Source: Methylotenera sp. (GTDB taxonomy: Bacteria; Pseudomonadota; Gammaproteobacteria; Burkholderiales; Methylophilaceae). Taken from it: DNA of 45,686 nucleotides. The stretch is taken from positions 1 through 45,686 of the forward strand of contig JAIQBT010000058.1 of assembly GCA_020035195.1 (NCBI GenBank), written 5' to 3'. A program made the position numbers and the translations under genes. Positions 35,296 through 43,702 of the stretch are shown here, piece after piece; position 1 is the stretch's first letter, and each line of letters opens with the position of its first letter. The notes under the pieces were generated by a model that searched no databases, was not told where the DNA came from, and saw only the letters and a list, made by a program, of their open reading frames with translations.

Positions 35296-36974
35296 TTATA
35301 CGGCTCAAAAATGCGCGGGTCTTTGATCCTACCCACAAAAAAGATGGCGTGGTAGAGGACATCTACATCAGCCAGGGCCGCATCGTGGCCCAACCATCCG
35401 ATGCCAGCAAAATAACTAGTAGCATGGACTTAAGCGGCAAAGTGGTGATGGCCGGCGCCATCGACATGCACAGCCACATAGGCGGTGGCAAAAGCAACAT
35501 TGCCCGCATGCTGCTGCCGGAGTTTCAAGCCAGTAAACACTACAGCGAGCCCGAGGCGCATGTGTGTTCCCCGCATTGCGGCCACCATGCCACGCCCAAC
35601 ACCACCGAGACTGGCTTTCGCTACATAGAAATGGGTTACACGGCCGCGTTTGAGCCGGCTTTAATGCCGGTTAACGCCAGGCAAGCGCACTTGGAAATGG
35701 CCGACACGCCCATGATAGATAAGGGCGCGTATGCCATGCTGGGCAACGACGATTACTTTTTACGCATGCTCGCCAGCCAACAAGATCAAAAAGCCATCAA
35801 CGATTACGTGGCCTGGATATTGCACAGCACCCAATCCATAGGCATTAAAGTGGTGAATCCGGGCGGCATCAATGCCTTTAAATTCAATCAACGCAAATTG
35901 GATTTGGACGAGAACAACCGCCACTACCAAGTCTCACCAAGGCAAATCTTATCGAGCTTAAGCCGTGCGGTGCACGAGCTGGGCATAGCCAAACCGCTGC
36001 ACGTGCATTGCAATAATTTGGGCGCCGCCGGTAATTTTCAAACTACGCTGGACACCATGAGTGCCTCCGATGGCTTGCCCATGCACTTAACCCATATCCA
36101 GTTTCACAGCTACGGTAAAGAAGGCGACAAGCAGTTTTCCTCGGCCGCGGCAGAAATTGCGGAAGCCTTAAATAAACACAAACACATCACCGCCGATGTT
36201 GGGCAGATCCTGTTTGGCCAAACCGTTACCGCTTCCGGCGACAGCATGGTGCAACAGCGCAACGCCCGCCATGCCAACCCAAAAAAGTCGGTCTTGATGG
36301 ACATAGAATGCGATGCCGGCTGCGGCGTTCTGCCATTTAAATACCGCGACCAAAACTACGTGAATGCCTTGCAATGGGCCATAGGCTTGGAGTTATTCTT
36401 ATCGGCGGACGACCCGTGGCGCATTTTCTTAACCACCGACCACCCAAATGGGGCGCCATTCACCAGCTACCCGCATTTAATTCGCTTATTGATGGACAAA
36501 CACTTTAGAAACGAGGCCTTTGCCAAGCTTAATTTTGACGCGCAAGCCATGAGCAATTTGCTCAGCTTAGACCGCGAATACAGCCTCTACGACATCGCCG
36601 TTATGACCCGCGCTGGCGCGGCTGGCTTGATAGGCTTGAACGACAGAGGCCATCTCGGCATAGGCGCCGCCGCCGACATCACAGTCTACACTGACCAAGC
36701 CGATCGCGAAGCCATGTTCAGCAAACCCGATTACGTCTTTAAGAACGGTGAATTAGTGGTCAAAGACGGCAAAGTGATTAAAGTCGTTTGGGGCGCCACC
36801 CACACCACCAAACCGGCATTTGATCTAGGCGTGGAAAAAGACTTGAGCGCCTATTTTGCCAAATACCAGACCATGCAATTGGCCAACTTTAAGATCAGCA
36901 ACGATGAAATAGCCGATGACGGCCGTGGTAGCATCGTGGTGCATAACAAGCAAGCGACTAGCCCACAGGCTTAA
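35292..36974 (+). CDS. fhcA: Formyltransferase/hydrolase complex subunit A (formylmethanofuran hydrolase)
   Basis: FhcA is the amidohydrolase-fold subunit that hydrolyses formyl-methylofuran to formate. The track ORF starts in fhcB; the family N-terminus (LIIRLKNARVFDPTHKK) begins at TTG 35292. That TTG overlaps the fhcB stop as TTGA and has AGAGG upstream, giving 560 residues. The metal-site motif DMHSHIGGG (His 60 and 62) is clear. Also present are SIGIKVVNPGG (candidate carboxylated Lys), HVHCNNLG, LTHIQFHSYG and FLTTDHPNGAPF. It is followed 11 bases later by an unusual PNPOx-like gene. Confidence 0.95.
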   Translation: MIIRLKNARVFDPTHKKDGVVEDIYISQGRIVAQPSDASKITSSMDLSGKVVMAGAIDMHSHIGGGKSNIARMLLPEFQASKHYSEPEAHVCSPHCGHHATPNTTETGFRYIEMGYTAAFEPALMPVNARQAHLEMADTPMIDKGAYAMLGNDDYFLRMLASQQDQKAINDYVAWILHSTQSIGIKVVNPGGINAFKFNQRKLDLDENNRHYQVSPRQILSSLSRAVHELGIAKPLHVHCNNLGAAGNFQTTLDTMSASDGLPMHLTHIQFHSYGKEGDKQFSSAAAEIAEALNKHKHITADVGQILFGQTVTASGDSMVQQRNARHANPKKSVLMDIECDAGCGVLPFKYRDQNYVNALQWAIGLELFLSADDPWRIFLTTDHPNGAPFTSYPHLIRLLMDKHFRNEAFAKLNFDAQAMSNLLSLDREYSLYDIAVMTRAGAAGLIGLNDRGHLGIGAAADITVYTDQADREAMFSKPDYVFKNGELVVKDGKVIKVVWGATHTTKPAFDLGVEKDLSAYFAKYQTMQLANFKISNDEIADDGRGSIVVHNKQATSPQA

Positions 36975-36985
36975 GGAGAAGCAAC

Positions 36986-37645
36986 ATGAGTAAATTATAC
37001 GGCGAGCAACACCGCCTTATTCAAGATGCCTTTGGCACTCGCGGCATGGCCGATCGGGTGGAAGAATTGGTTTGCCGCAGCGAATTTGACGACGGTGCCA
37101 AAGGCTTTATCGAAAGCGTAAACATGTTTTTTTTATCCAGCATAGACCACCAAGGCCGTCCTACGGTTTCGTTTAAAGGCGGCGATGCGGGCTTTGTCAA
37201 AGTACTGGACAGCACCACCTTAATTTTTCCAAGCTACGACGGCAACGGCATGTTTTTCTCCATGGGCAACATCAGCACCAACCCGCAAGTAGGCTTGCTT
37301 TTCATCTCTTTTGAAACGCCTAATCGTTTGCGTGTACAAGGCAGCGCCAGCCTATCAAAAGACCCGGCTTTACTAGCGCATTATAAAGAAGCCGACTTCG
37401 TGGTCACAGTGAAGCTGTCTGAATTTTGGCAGAACTGCCCACGCTACATTCCTAAATACAAAAAGGTCCGCGATTCACGCTATGTGCCACGCGCGGATTG
37501 CGAAACCCCTTTGGCCGGCTGGAAACAAGTGGATTTGGTGCAAGACATTCTATTGCCAAGCGATGCAGAAAAAGCGCAAAAAGTCGGCATCATCCCCATC
37601 GAAACCTGGGTGGGCAAAATCATGACCGGCGATGAAACGGCTTAA
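36986..37645 (+). CDS. Pyridoxamine 5'-phosphate oxidase-fold flavin-binding protein inside the fhc operon
   Basis: The 219-residue protein fits the predicted FMN-binding PNPOx-like family (split beta-barrel). Visible are DGAKGFIESVNMFFLSSIDH with GRPTVSFKGGDAGFV (about 35-70), IFPSYDGNGMFFSMGNISTNPQVGLLFIS and RLRVQGSASL. A helical C-terminal region follows (FWQNCPRYIPKYKKV), as in the longer members. The substrate is unknown. A strong AGGAG lies 8 bases before the ATG. It is placed between fhcA (11-base gap) and fhcD (21-base gap), where other methylotrophs, to my knowledge, have none. A role in C1 cofactor redox or flavin chemistry is only a guess. Confidence 0.85.
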   Translation: MSKLYGEQHRLIQDAFGTRGMADRVEELVCRSEFDDGAKGFIESVNMFFLSSIDHQGRPTVSFKGGDAGFVKVLDSTTLIFPSYDGNGMFFSMGNISTNPQVGLLFISFETPNRLRVQGSASLSKDPALLAHYKEADFVVTVKLSEFWQNCPRYIPKYKKVRDSRYVPRADCETPLAGWKQVDLVQDILLPSDAEKAQKVGIIPIETWVGKIMTGDETA

Positions 37646-37666
37646 GGCCAAACAGGTGCAAGCTAG

Positions 37667-38575
37667 ATGTTAATTAACGGGATACAGATAGACGACAGCT
37701 TCGCTGAAGCCTTCAACATGCGGGGCACGCGGGTCATCATTACCGCGCAAACGCTGACCTGGGCCTACCACGCAGCTAATGCCATGACAGGCTTTGCCAC
37801 CTCGGTGATAGGCTGCGGCGTAGAAGCGGGCATAGAAGGCGAATTGTCCGCAGAGCAAACCCCGGACGGCCGTCCGGGGTTAAGCGTCTTACTGTTCGCC
37901 ATGGGCAGCAAAGTGCTGATGCAACAACTGGAAACGCGCATGGGCCAATGCGTGCTGACCTGCCCCACAGCAGCGGCTTTTGCCGGCATAGCCAGCGACG
38001 AACCCATCAATTTAGGTAAAAATTTACGTTTCTTTGGCGACGGCTACCAAACCAGCAAACTGATAGGCGGTAAACGCTATTGGCGCATCCCGGTCATGGA
38101 CGGCGAATTTTTATGCGAAGAAAGCACAGGTATGGTGCGTGCCATCGGTGGGGGCAATTTCTTAATCCTTGCCACCTCGCAAAGCGCCGCTTTAGCCGCC
38201 GCCGAAGTGGCCGTGGCCGCCATGAAAAATCTGCCCAACATCATCATGCCGTTTCCGGGTGGCGTGGTCAGATCCGGCTCCAAAGTGGGCAGCCGTTACC
38301 AAAGCCTATTTGCCTCAACCAACGATGCTTTTTGCCCCACTTTAAAAGGCGTGACGCAAACCGAACTGTCGGCTGACATAGAAAGCGTGATGGAAATTGT
38401 CATCGACGGCTTAAGCTTTGACGACATTGCCTTAGCAATGCAGACCGGCATCGCCGCCATTTGCGCACTGGGCACAGGCAGTGGCGTTAAACGCATTTCT
38501 GCCGGCAATTACGGCGGCAAACTGGGTCCACACCACTTTAAATTGCACGCCATTATGGGGGGCAACCGCCCATGA
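37667..38575 (+). CDS. fhcD: Formylmethanofuran--tetrahydromethanopterin N-formyltransferase (Fhc subunit D)
   Basis: FhcD/Ftr transfers the formyl group between tetrahydromethanopterin and methylofuran. The 302-residue protein starts MLINGIQIDDSFAEAFNMRG and has TWAYHAANAMTGFATSVIGCG, CVLTCPTAAAFAG, LRFFGDGYQTSK and YWRIPVMDGEF. The end is typical (GNYGGKLGPHHFKLH). Length matches the family. It overlaps fhcC by four bases (ATGA). Codons for residues TPDGRPG contain a perfect 24-bp palindrome (separate entry). Confidence 0.96.
   Translation: MLINGIQIDDSFAEAFNMRGTRVIITAQTLTWAYHAANAMTGFATSVIGCGVEAGIEGELSAEQTPDGRPGLSVLLFAMGSKVLMQQLETRMGQCVLTCPTAAAFAGIASDEPINLGKNLRFFGDGYQTSKLIGGKRYWRIPVMDGEFLCEESTGMVRAIGGGNFLILATSQSAALAAAEVAVAAMKNLPNIIMPFPGGVVRSGSKVGSRYQSLFASTNDAFCPTLKGVTQTELSADIESVMEIVIDGLSFDDIALAMQTGIAAICALGTGSGVKRISAGNYGGKLGPHHFKLHAIMGGNRP
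37858..37881. repeat. Perfect 24-bp palindrome inside fhcD
   Basis: The sequence AACCCCGGACGG is immediately followed by its reverse complement, with no spacer. It lies fully inside the fhcD reading frame and is much more GC-rich than the flanks. As DNA it could be a protein-binding site; as RNA it would form a very stable hairpin. The palindrome is directly visible; its function is unknown. Confidence 0.85.
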
Positions 38576-39381
38576 GCGCGCTGACCTTTAGCTTAAAAAT
38601 ACCTTTGCAATTTGCCGTCAACTGCGCCGTGCTGAGCCCAGCTTATTTAGCCGGAAAATCCTTAGCGCAAATTGCCGCCCTAAGCATCGAGCACGGCAGA
38701 ACACGGATGCGCCTAGATCAAGTGTTCGTCATAAGCGGCCATGACACGCAAGACCTGCACATAAAAAACAGCAGCAGCCAACTTGATTACCTAGGCGCCA
38801 ACATGGGCAGCGGCAGCCTGCTGGTAGAAGGTGATGCAGGCATGTATTTGGGCTTTGGCATGAAAGGCGGCGAAGTGCATTGCCTAGGCAACACGAAAAG
38901 TTTTGCTGCCTGCAATATGCAAAATGGCCTACTGATCATAGACGGCAATACCGTCGATTTTTTAGCGGGCGCCTCAGCCGGTTTACGCAAAGGCATGGCC
39001 GGTGGCACGGTAGTGCTTAAAGGCAATGCCGGTGATCGCGTGGCAGACCAAATGCGCCGCGGCTTAGTGTTAATAGAAGGCAATGTTGGGGATTATTGCG
39101 GCAGCCGCATGATCGCAGGCACGGTAGGCGTGCTCGGCAACGTCGGTCTGTACGCAGGCTTTAGCATGCGCCGCGGCACCTTATTGTTTAGCCGTGAACC
39201 CCAACTGCATGCCACCATGCAAGCTTGTGGCAGCCACACCTTGCCTTTTCTTACATTGCTGCTTAAATCCTTTGCGCCCTATTCCACGCGCTTTGCCAAT
39301 TCAAACGCTCAACGCGTGAAACGCTGGTTGGGCGATGCCGCTAACAATGGCATGGGTGAAATTTTACTGATTAGCGATTAA
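38572..39381 (+). CDS. fhcC: Formyltransferase/hydrolase complex subunit C (formylmethanofuran dehydrogenase subunit C-like)
   Basis: FhcC is the beta-helix scaffold subunit of the Fhc complex, related to the GltS C-terminal domain. The 269-residue protein contains the repeated Gly pattern of that fold, for example GANMGSGSLLVEGDAGMYLGFGMKGGEVHCLGN, GNTVDFLAGASAGLRKGMAGGTVVLKGNAGDRVADQMRRGLVLIEGNVGDYCGSRMIAGTVGVLGN. It is the last gene of the operon and is followed by a hairpin with a T-tract. Confidence 0.93.
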   Translation: MSALTFSLKIPLQFAVNCAVLSPAYLAGKSLAQIAALSIEHGRTRMRLDQVFVISGHDTQDLHIKNSSSQLDYLGANMGSGSLLVEGDAGMYLGFGMKGGEVHCLGNTKSFAACNMQNGLLIIDGNTVDFLAGASAGLRKGMAGGTVVLKGNAGDRVADQMRRGLVLIEGNVGDYCGSRMIAGTVGVLGNVGLYAGFSMRRGTLLFSREPQLHATMQACGSHTLPFLTLLLKSFAPYSTRFANSNAQRVKRWLGDAANNGMGEILLISD

Positions 39382-39385
39382 TGTC

Positions 39386-39417
39386 AGTCTGCGCGCGTCT
39401 TAACAGACTTGTTTTTT
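39386..39417 (+). terminator. Rho-independent terminator of the fhc operon
   Basis: AGTCTG and CAGACT form a 6-bp stem with a 12-base loop, followed by TTGTTTTTT. It begins 5 bases after the fhcC stop and overlaps the 3' end of the convergent MASE1-like gene. Confidence 0.55.
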
Positions 39418-39966
39418 GCCTAGCCAACTTAAGCATTTGAGTGCTTTCGAGACCAGTAAGAAAATAAGCAAGGTGCCAAGCATATCACCCATAAACATAG
39501 GAAAGAGGGCAGCGAAGAATTCCGCGGTGTTGGTGTAGAAAAAATAGCAATTGCTGAGCACGGCATTCATCAAGGCGCCTACTAAAGCAAACACCAGCAA
39601 TTGCCTAGCCGACAAACCTGCTAAAGATTTCGGTAGCGCAAAAAACCAGCGGCAGACCAATAAGGCCAGCATGGGCGACAGCGCCGAAATAGCCGACAAA
39701 CCAAAAACATAATGGCCCAATAGTGCTTCATTGGTTAAGGCAGAGCTGATAAATAGGCCTACTACACCTGACCACCCGAAAATAAACACAGCCATCATGC
39801 GTATGCCAGCAGGCAGGAACACCCAATAGACCCGTGGATTGTATTCAAAATAAGAAAAAGCCCATAGGCTAAGGTGGTAAAGCAACACCCAGACCAGTGT
39901 CACGCTCAGTACCTGAGCGAGCATGGTTTTAATAGCCCGGCGTGATGGCGTGCTGAAGTGCTGCAT
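39400..39966 (-). CDS. MASE1-like integral membrane protein without output domain
   Basis: The 188-residue protein has about five or six hydrophobic helices. It resembles the MASE1 sensory membrane domain: WVFLPAGIRMMAVFIFGWSGVVGLFI near 49-74, and near the end FPMFMGDMLGTLLIFLLVSKALKCL, comparable to the WxGD segment. No GGDEF, EAL or kinase part follows, so it stops where the sensor module usually ends. Its ATG comes immediately after the stop of the MarR-like gene, so both are one unit. Ligand and role are unknown; the family call is tentative. Confidence 0.6.
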   Translation of the reverse strand: MQHFSTPSRRAIKTMLAQVLSVTLVWVLLYHLSLWAFSYFEYNPRVYWVFLPAGIRMMAVFIFGWSGVVGLFISSALTNEALLGHYVFGLSAISALSPMLALLVCRWFFALPKSLAGLSARQLLVFALVGALMNAVLSNCYFFYTNTAEFFAALFPMFMGDMLGTLLIFLLVSKALKCLSWLGKKQVC

Positions 39967-40317
39967 TTAGCTGTTGGCGGTTTGGCTGATGCATTTCTCT
40001 AGCATAGAGAAATACTGTTCAGATAATGGCGTATGCGTGATGTATTTAATGCGGTTATCCCGCTCGTCCACAGTCAAACTAAGAAAGCCTTTAATTCTCA
40101 GTGATTTTAAATGCCGGTGCACGGAACTGGGTGTCATGGCCACATTCGAATGCATGGTTTCAGAAACACTGAGGTTCTTATCGGCCTGCCATGATAAGGC
40201 GACGTAGTTTAATAAGCACTCTTCCATGGGGTTGAGGCAAGGAAAGGCAGTCAGCTCGCGTATGGCTTTAGCTAAGTTTAAGAACTTGATGTAACTGCTT
40301 GAGGATAGGGTATTCAT
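39967..40317 (-). CDS. Winged-helix transcriptional regulator, MarR-like
   Basis: The 116-residue protein has a central helix-turn-helix (SVSETMHSNVAMTPSSVHRHLKSLRIKGFLSLTVDERDNRIKYI). This is the recognition helix and wing pattern of MarR-type regulators; helices on either side would dimerise. It reads MNTLSSSSYIKFLNLAKAIREL at the start. It is directly followed by the MASE1-like gene, which may be its target or partner. The inducer is unknown. Its start faces trhO across a 125-base gap. Confidence 0.72.
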   Translation of the reverse strand: MNTLSSSSYIKFLNLAKAIRELTAFPCLNPMEECLLNYVALSWQADKNLSVSETMHSNVAMTPSSVHRHLKSLRIKGFLSLTVDERDNRIKYITHTPLSEQYFSMLEKCISQTANS

Positions 40318-40442
40318 GAGGTTTGATTATTCAGCTTTTCCCAAGATAATACAAGTCCGTGCATAGCAGGCAGGCATAAAAATTCCTGCCGTCGCCAAAG
40401 GCGGCTAGTGATACCATAGCGTTTTGCAAAAAACAGATAGCC
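40318..40442. promoter_or_regulatory. Divergent region between the MarR-like gene and trhO
   Basis: This gap holds two stem-forming sequences. GGCAGG and CCTGCC pair across 10 bases (40369-40390). GCC-AAA-GGC, within GTCGCCAAAGGCGGC, directly follows. GATACCATA then sits about 24 bases before the trhO ATG and resembles the -10 region at 17466. The hairpins could be an operator for the MarR-like protein or a leader structure. Evidence is limited. Confidence 0.3.
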
Positions 40443-41453
40443 ATGACAGCCGCCACAACCCTACCCACTTACCTAACAGCCGCCTTGTATAAATTTGTCA
40501 GCCTGCCTAATTACCAAGCACTGCAAGCCCCCCTGCTAAAAGCCTGCCAAGACAATCGCATTAAGGGCACATTGTTGCTGGCTGAAGAAGGCATTAACGG
40601 CACCATCGCCGGCTTGCCAGACGATGTGCAACGCTTGTTGGCTTTTCTACGCAAGGACACGCTGTTTGAATCTCGCTTTGCTGACTTAGAGCACAAAGAA
40701 TCTTTCGCTAACGACCATCCGTTTTACCGCATGAAGGTAAAGCTGAAAAAAGAAATCGTCACCCTAGGCGTGCCTGGGGTAAGCCCGACCAAAAAAGTGG
40801 GTACCTACGTTAAAGCCGAGGATTGGAATGCGCTGATTTCGGACCCCGAGGTGTTGTTGATAGACACGCGTAACGGTTACGAGGTCGACATAGGCACATT
40901 CAAAGGAGCAATTGATCCTAAGACCACCACCTTTCGCGAGTTTCCAAACTACATCGCCGAGCACGTGGATAAAACCAAACATAAAAAAGTGGCGATGTTT
41001 TGCACCGGCGGCATACGTTGTGAAAAAGCGTCGTCGTATATGCTGGATCAAGGCTTTGAAGAGGTTTACCACCTGCAAGGCGGCATTTTAAAGTACCTAG
41101 AAACCGTGCCGGAAGCGTCCAGTATGTGGCAAGGCGAGTGCTTTGTGTTTGACCAACGGGTAGCGGTTAAACACAACTTAGCCGTGGGTGATTTTGACCA
41201 ATGCTATGCCTGCCGGCACCCCCTATCGCCTGCCGAAATGCAGAGCGAACATTACAGCGCCGGCATCTCATGCCCCTACTGTTTTGATCATTTATCAGCC
41301 GACAAACGCGCACGCTTGAGCGAACGGCAAAAGCAAGTGCAGCTAGCCAAACAGCGCGGCGAAACGCACATAGGCGAAAGCCAATTAGGCGAAAAAAGAA
41401 AAAATTACCCCCCCGTGCTTCGCCAAAAAACCCATGTCTTATATAAAACATAA
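40443..41453 (+). CDS. trhO: tRNA uridine(34) hydroxylase (rhodanese-related, YceA/TrhO)
   Basis: TrhO uses oxygen to make 5-hydroxyuridine at tRNA position 34, the first step toward cmo5U-type wobble bases. The 336-residue protein has the N-terminal acylphosphatase-like domain ([16 protein letters not shown]). The rhodanese domain follows ([20 protein letters not shown]), with active-site loop [17 protein letters not shown] cysteine-rich C-terminal zinc-finger-like part ends it ([13 protein letters not shown] and [11 protein letters not shown]). It is a single gene on the plus strand. Confidence 0.94.
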   Translation: MTAATTLPTYLTAALYKFVSLPNYQALQAPLLKACQDNRIKGTLLLAEEGINGTIAGLPDDVQRLLAFLRKDTLFESRFADLEHKESFANDHPFYRMKVKLKKEIVTLGVPGVSPTKKVGTYVKAEDWNALISDPEVLLIDTRNGYEVDIGTFKGAIDPKTTTFREFPNYIAEHVDKTKHKKVAMFCTGGIRCEKASSYMLDQGFEEVYHLQGGILKYLETVPEASSMWQGECFVFDQRVAVKHNLAVGDFDQCYACRHPLSPAEMQSEHYSAGISCPYCFDHLSADKRARLSERQKQVQLAKQRGETHIGESQLGEKRKNYPPVLRQKTHVLYKT

Positions 41454-41670
41454 GATATCTGTAAAAAGACAGGAAATCATTTAATTATCGCTTGATTTGC
41501 CGGCATCTAAGGTTTATTGTTTAAGTCGCGCCTTTATTCTTAAAGCCTTAACCACTAAGGGCTTGCAAAGGATAAAGCTAACTTATCAGTAACAAGAAAT
41601 TGTCTACAGAACAATGTGGGTTACCCAATAGAAACACTACATAAACAACAGCAAAACTAGAGGAGTCAGT
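41454..41670 (+). promoter_or_regulatory. Leader region of the aldehyde dehydrogenase gene
   Basis: This is the longest gap in the window (217 bases) and has no gene. It is AT-rich, with an imperfect inverted repeat (AAGCCTTA with TAAGGGCTT, around 41543-41564) and ATTGT-N7-ACAAT near 41607-41624. A strong GAGGAG ribosome binding site lies just before the ATG. I could not find a convincing sigma54 or sigma70 pair. The size suggests regulated expression. Confidence 0.35.
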
Positions 41671-43191
41671 ATGAGTTTAGATCTTTTAAAAGGCCTTGGT
41701 GTAAAAATACCTTACAAAGCCAAATACGATAATTTTATTGGCGGCAAATGGGTTGCGCCAGTAAAAGGTGAATACTTTGATGTCATCACGCCTATCACTG
41801 GCAAACCCTATACCAAAGCGGCTCGCTCAAGTGCAGAAGACATTGAATTAGCCTTGGATGCTGCGCACGCTGCCGCAGACAAATGGGCAAAAACAGCTCC
41901 TGGCGAACGTGCTAACTTGCTACTTAAAATTGCCGATCGTTTAGAAGCCAACCTAGAATTGTTAGCTACCGCAGAAACCATAGACAACGGTAAACCTATC
42001 CGTGAAACATTGAATGCCGATATTCCATTGGCCATCGATCATTTCCGCTACTTTGCCGGTTGCATGCGCGCACAAGAAGGCAGCTTGAGTGAAATTGACG
42101 ACAGCATGGTGGCTTACCACTTCCACGAGCCTATCGGCGTGGTCGGCCAAATTATTCCTTGGAACTTCCCAATTCTAATGGCGGCATGGAAGCTTGCACC
42201 AGCCGTGGTTGCCGGTAACTGCGTGGTATTAAAACCAGCAGAATTCACACCGATCAGCATCTTGATTTTAATGGAAACCATCGCTGACATCTTGCCACCA
42301 GGCGTCATCAACATCGTTAACGGTTACGGCCGCGATGTAGGCGCACCATTGGCCAACAGCCGTCGTATCGGTAAAATTGCCTTTACTGGTTCAACCGGTA
42401 CCGGTCGTGTGATTGCGCAAGCAGCGGCATCTAACTTAATTCCTGCTACATTGGAATTAGGCGGCAAATCACCTAACGTGTTCTTTGAAGACATTGCCGA
42501 TGCAGACGATGACTTCTTTGATAAAGCCGTTGAAGGCTTGGTCTTGTTTGCCTTTAACCAAGGTGAAGTGTGTACCTGCCCATCTCGTGCATTGATACAA
42601 GAATCCATCTACGACAAATTCATGGAACGCGTATTACCACGCGTGGCAGCCATCAAACAAGGCAACCCATTGGATCCAAACACCATGATAGGTGCGCAAG
42701 CCTCACAAGACCAGTTAAACAAAATCATGTCTTACATGGACATTGGTAAGCAAGAAGGCGCGAAATTATTAATTGGTGGCGAGCGCAACATGTTAACTGG
42801 CGCGTTGGCTGACGGTTATTACATTCAGCCTACTCTGCTTAAAGGCCACAACAAAATGCGCGTGTTCCAAGAAGAAATTTTTGGCCCAGTGCTTGCCGTA
42901 ACAACCTTTAAAGACGAAGCAGACGCCTTAGCGATTGCCAACGACACCATATTCGGCCTAGGTTCAGGCGTATGGACACGTGATGGCAGCCGCGCTTACC
43001 GCATGGGCCGTGGCATCAAAGCCGGTCGCGTTTGGACCAACTGCTACCACGCCTACCCTGCCCACGCTGCATTCGGTGGTTACAAAGAGTCAGGCATCGG
43101 TCGCGAAACACACAAAATGATGCTAGACCATTACCAACAAACCAAAAACTTATTGGTAAGCTACAGCCCGAAAAAACTAGGTTTCTTCTAA
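41671..43191 (+). CDS. NAD-dependent aldehyde dehydrogenase (AcoD/ExaC-type)
   Basis: The 506-residue enzyme resembles acetaldehyde dehydrogenases of the AcoD/AldB/ExaC group. It has [40 protein letters not shown] (substrate/cofactor floor), [13 protein letters not shown] (NAD loop), [14 protein letters not shown] (general-base Glu) and the catalytic cysteine in [13 protein letters not shown], with EIFGPVLAV later. The C-terminus [17 protein letters not shown] is typical. Codon use differs from neighbours (GGT, GCA and CCA favoured), suggesting high expression. It is followed by a strong terminator and then DUF779. Confidence 0.93.
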   Translation: MSLDLLKGLGVKIPYKAKYDNFIGGKWVAPVKGEYFDVITPITGKPYTKAARSSAEDIELALDAAHAAADKWAKTAPGERANLLLKIADRLEANLELLATAETIDNGKPIRETLNADIPLAIDHFRYFAGCMRAQEGSLSEIDDSMVAYHFHEPIGVVGQIIPWNFPILMAAWKLAPAVVAGNCVVLKPAEFTPISILILMETIADILPPGVINIVNGYGRDVGAPLANSRRIGKIAFTGSTGTGRVIAQAAASNLIPATLELGGKSPNVFFEDIADADDDFFDKAVEGLVLFAFNQGEVCTCPSRALIQESIYDKFMERVLPRVAAIKQGNPLDPNTMIGAQASQDQLNKIMSYMDIGKQEGAKLLIGGERNMLTGALADGYYIQPTLLKGHNKMRVFQEEIFGPVLAVTTFKDEADALAIANDTIFGLGSGVWTRDGSRAYRMGRGIKAGRVWTNCYHAYPAHAAFGGYKESGIGRETHKMMLDHYQQTKNLLVSYSPKKLGFF

Positions 43192-43243
43192 TTTTTGGGA
43201 ACCTAGCTTAGGCTTGTTTTGAAATTTAAACGGGCTTAGAATC

Positions 43244-43273
43244 AAGAGGCGGATTAATTCCGCCTCTTTTTTT
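43244..43273 (+). terminator. Rho-independent terminator after the aldehyde dehydrogenase gene
   Basis: AAGAGGCGG pairs perfectly with CCGCCTCTT around a 7-base AT loop (ATTAATT), and a run of T follows. This is a classical intrinsic terminator about 50 bases after the stop codon. It separates the enzyme gene from its DUF779 neighbour. Confidence 0.9.
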
Positions 43274-43313
43274 GTGCCTTGATATTGCCATTTACTTTAA
43301 TACGGAATCCATC

Positions 43314-43694
43314 ATGCCTACAGCACGCGTATCCGCCACCCCATCTGCCATAGGGCTCATACAAAAACTCACCGCCGAACACGGCCCCATCCTGTTTTTT
43401 CAATCGGGTGGCTGCTGTGAAGGCAGCGTGCCATTGTGCATGCCGGTCCACGAGTTCAAACCCAGCCCATCCGATGTGGTGGTGGGCGAAATTGAGGGCG
43501 CAGTATTTTACATGGGCCACAACCACTTTCAATTTTCAGAGAACACCCACACCATCGTTGATGCCTTGCCAGGTTCCAGCGGCTCTTTCTCATTGGACTG
43601 CGGTAGCGGCTTGGCATTTATCACCCGGGGTCGCTTGTACAACGACGATGAGTTGAAGAATCTAGCGTCTGTCCTCACCTATGGCTACAGGTAG
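43314..43694 (+). CDS. DUF779 family protein, aldehyde-dehydrogenase neighbour
   Basis: The track ORF starts inside the terminator. ATG 43314 (MPTARVSATPSAIGLIQKL) gives 126 residues and fits the DUF779 family. The conserved core HGPILFFQSGGCCEGSVPLCMP is followed by VVVGEIEGAVFYMGHNHFQF and DALPGSSGSFSLDCGSGLAFITRG. DUF779 genes commonly stand beside AcoD-like aldehyde dehydrogenases, but the function is unknown. The adjacent cysteines suggest metal or redox chemistry (inference). It converges with a remnant gene 8 bases away. Confidence 0.85.
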   Translation: MPTARVSATPSAIGLIQKLTAEHGPILFFQSGGCCEGSVPLCMPVHEFKPSPSDVVVGEIEGAVFYMGHNHFQFSENTHTIVDALPGSSGSFSLDCGSGLAFITRGRLYNDDELKNLASVLTYGYR

Positions 43695-43702
43695 TTAAAG
43701 GC

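Noticed and set aside
41454-41670. Sigma54 promoter upstream of the aldehyde dehydrogenase, as known for some acoD genes
   Set aside because: No GG-N10-GC element with TGGCAC/TTGC similarity was found.
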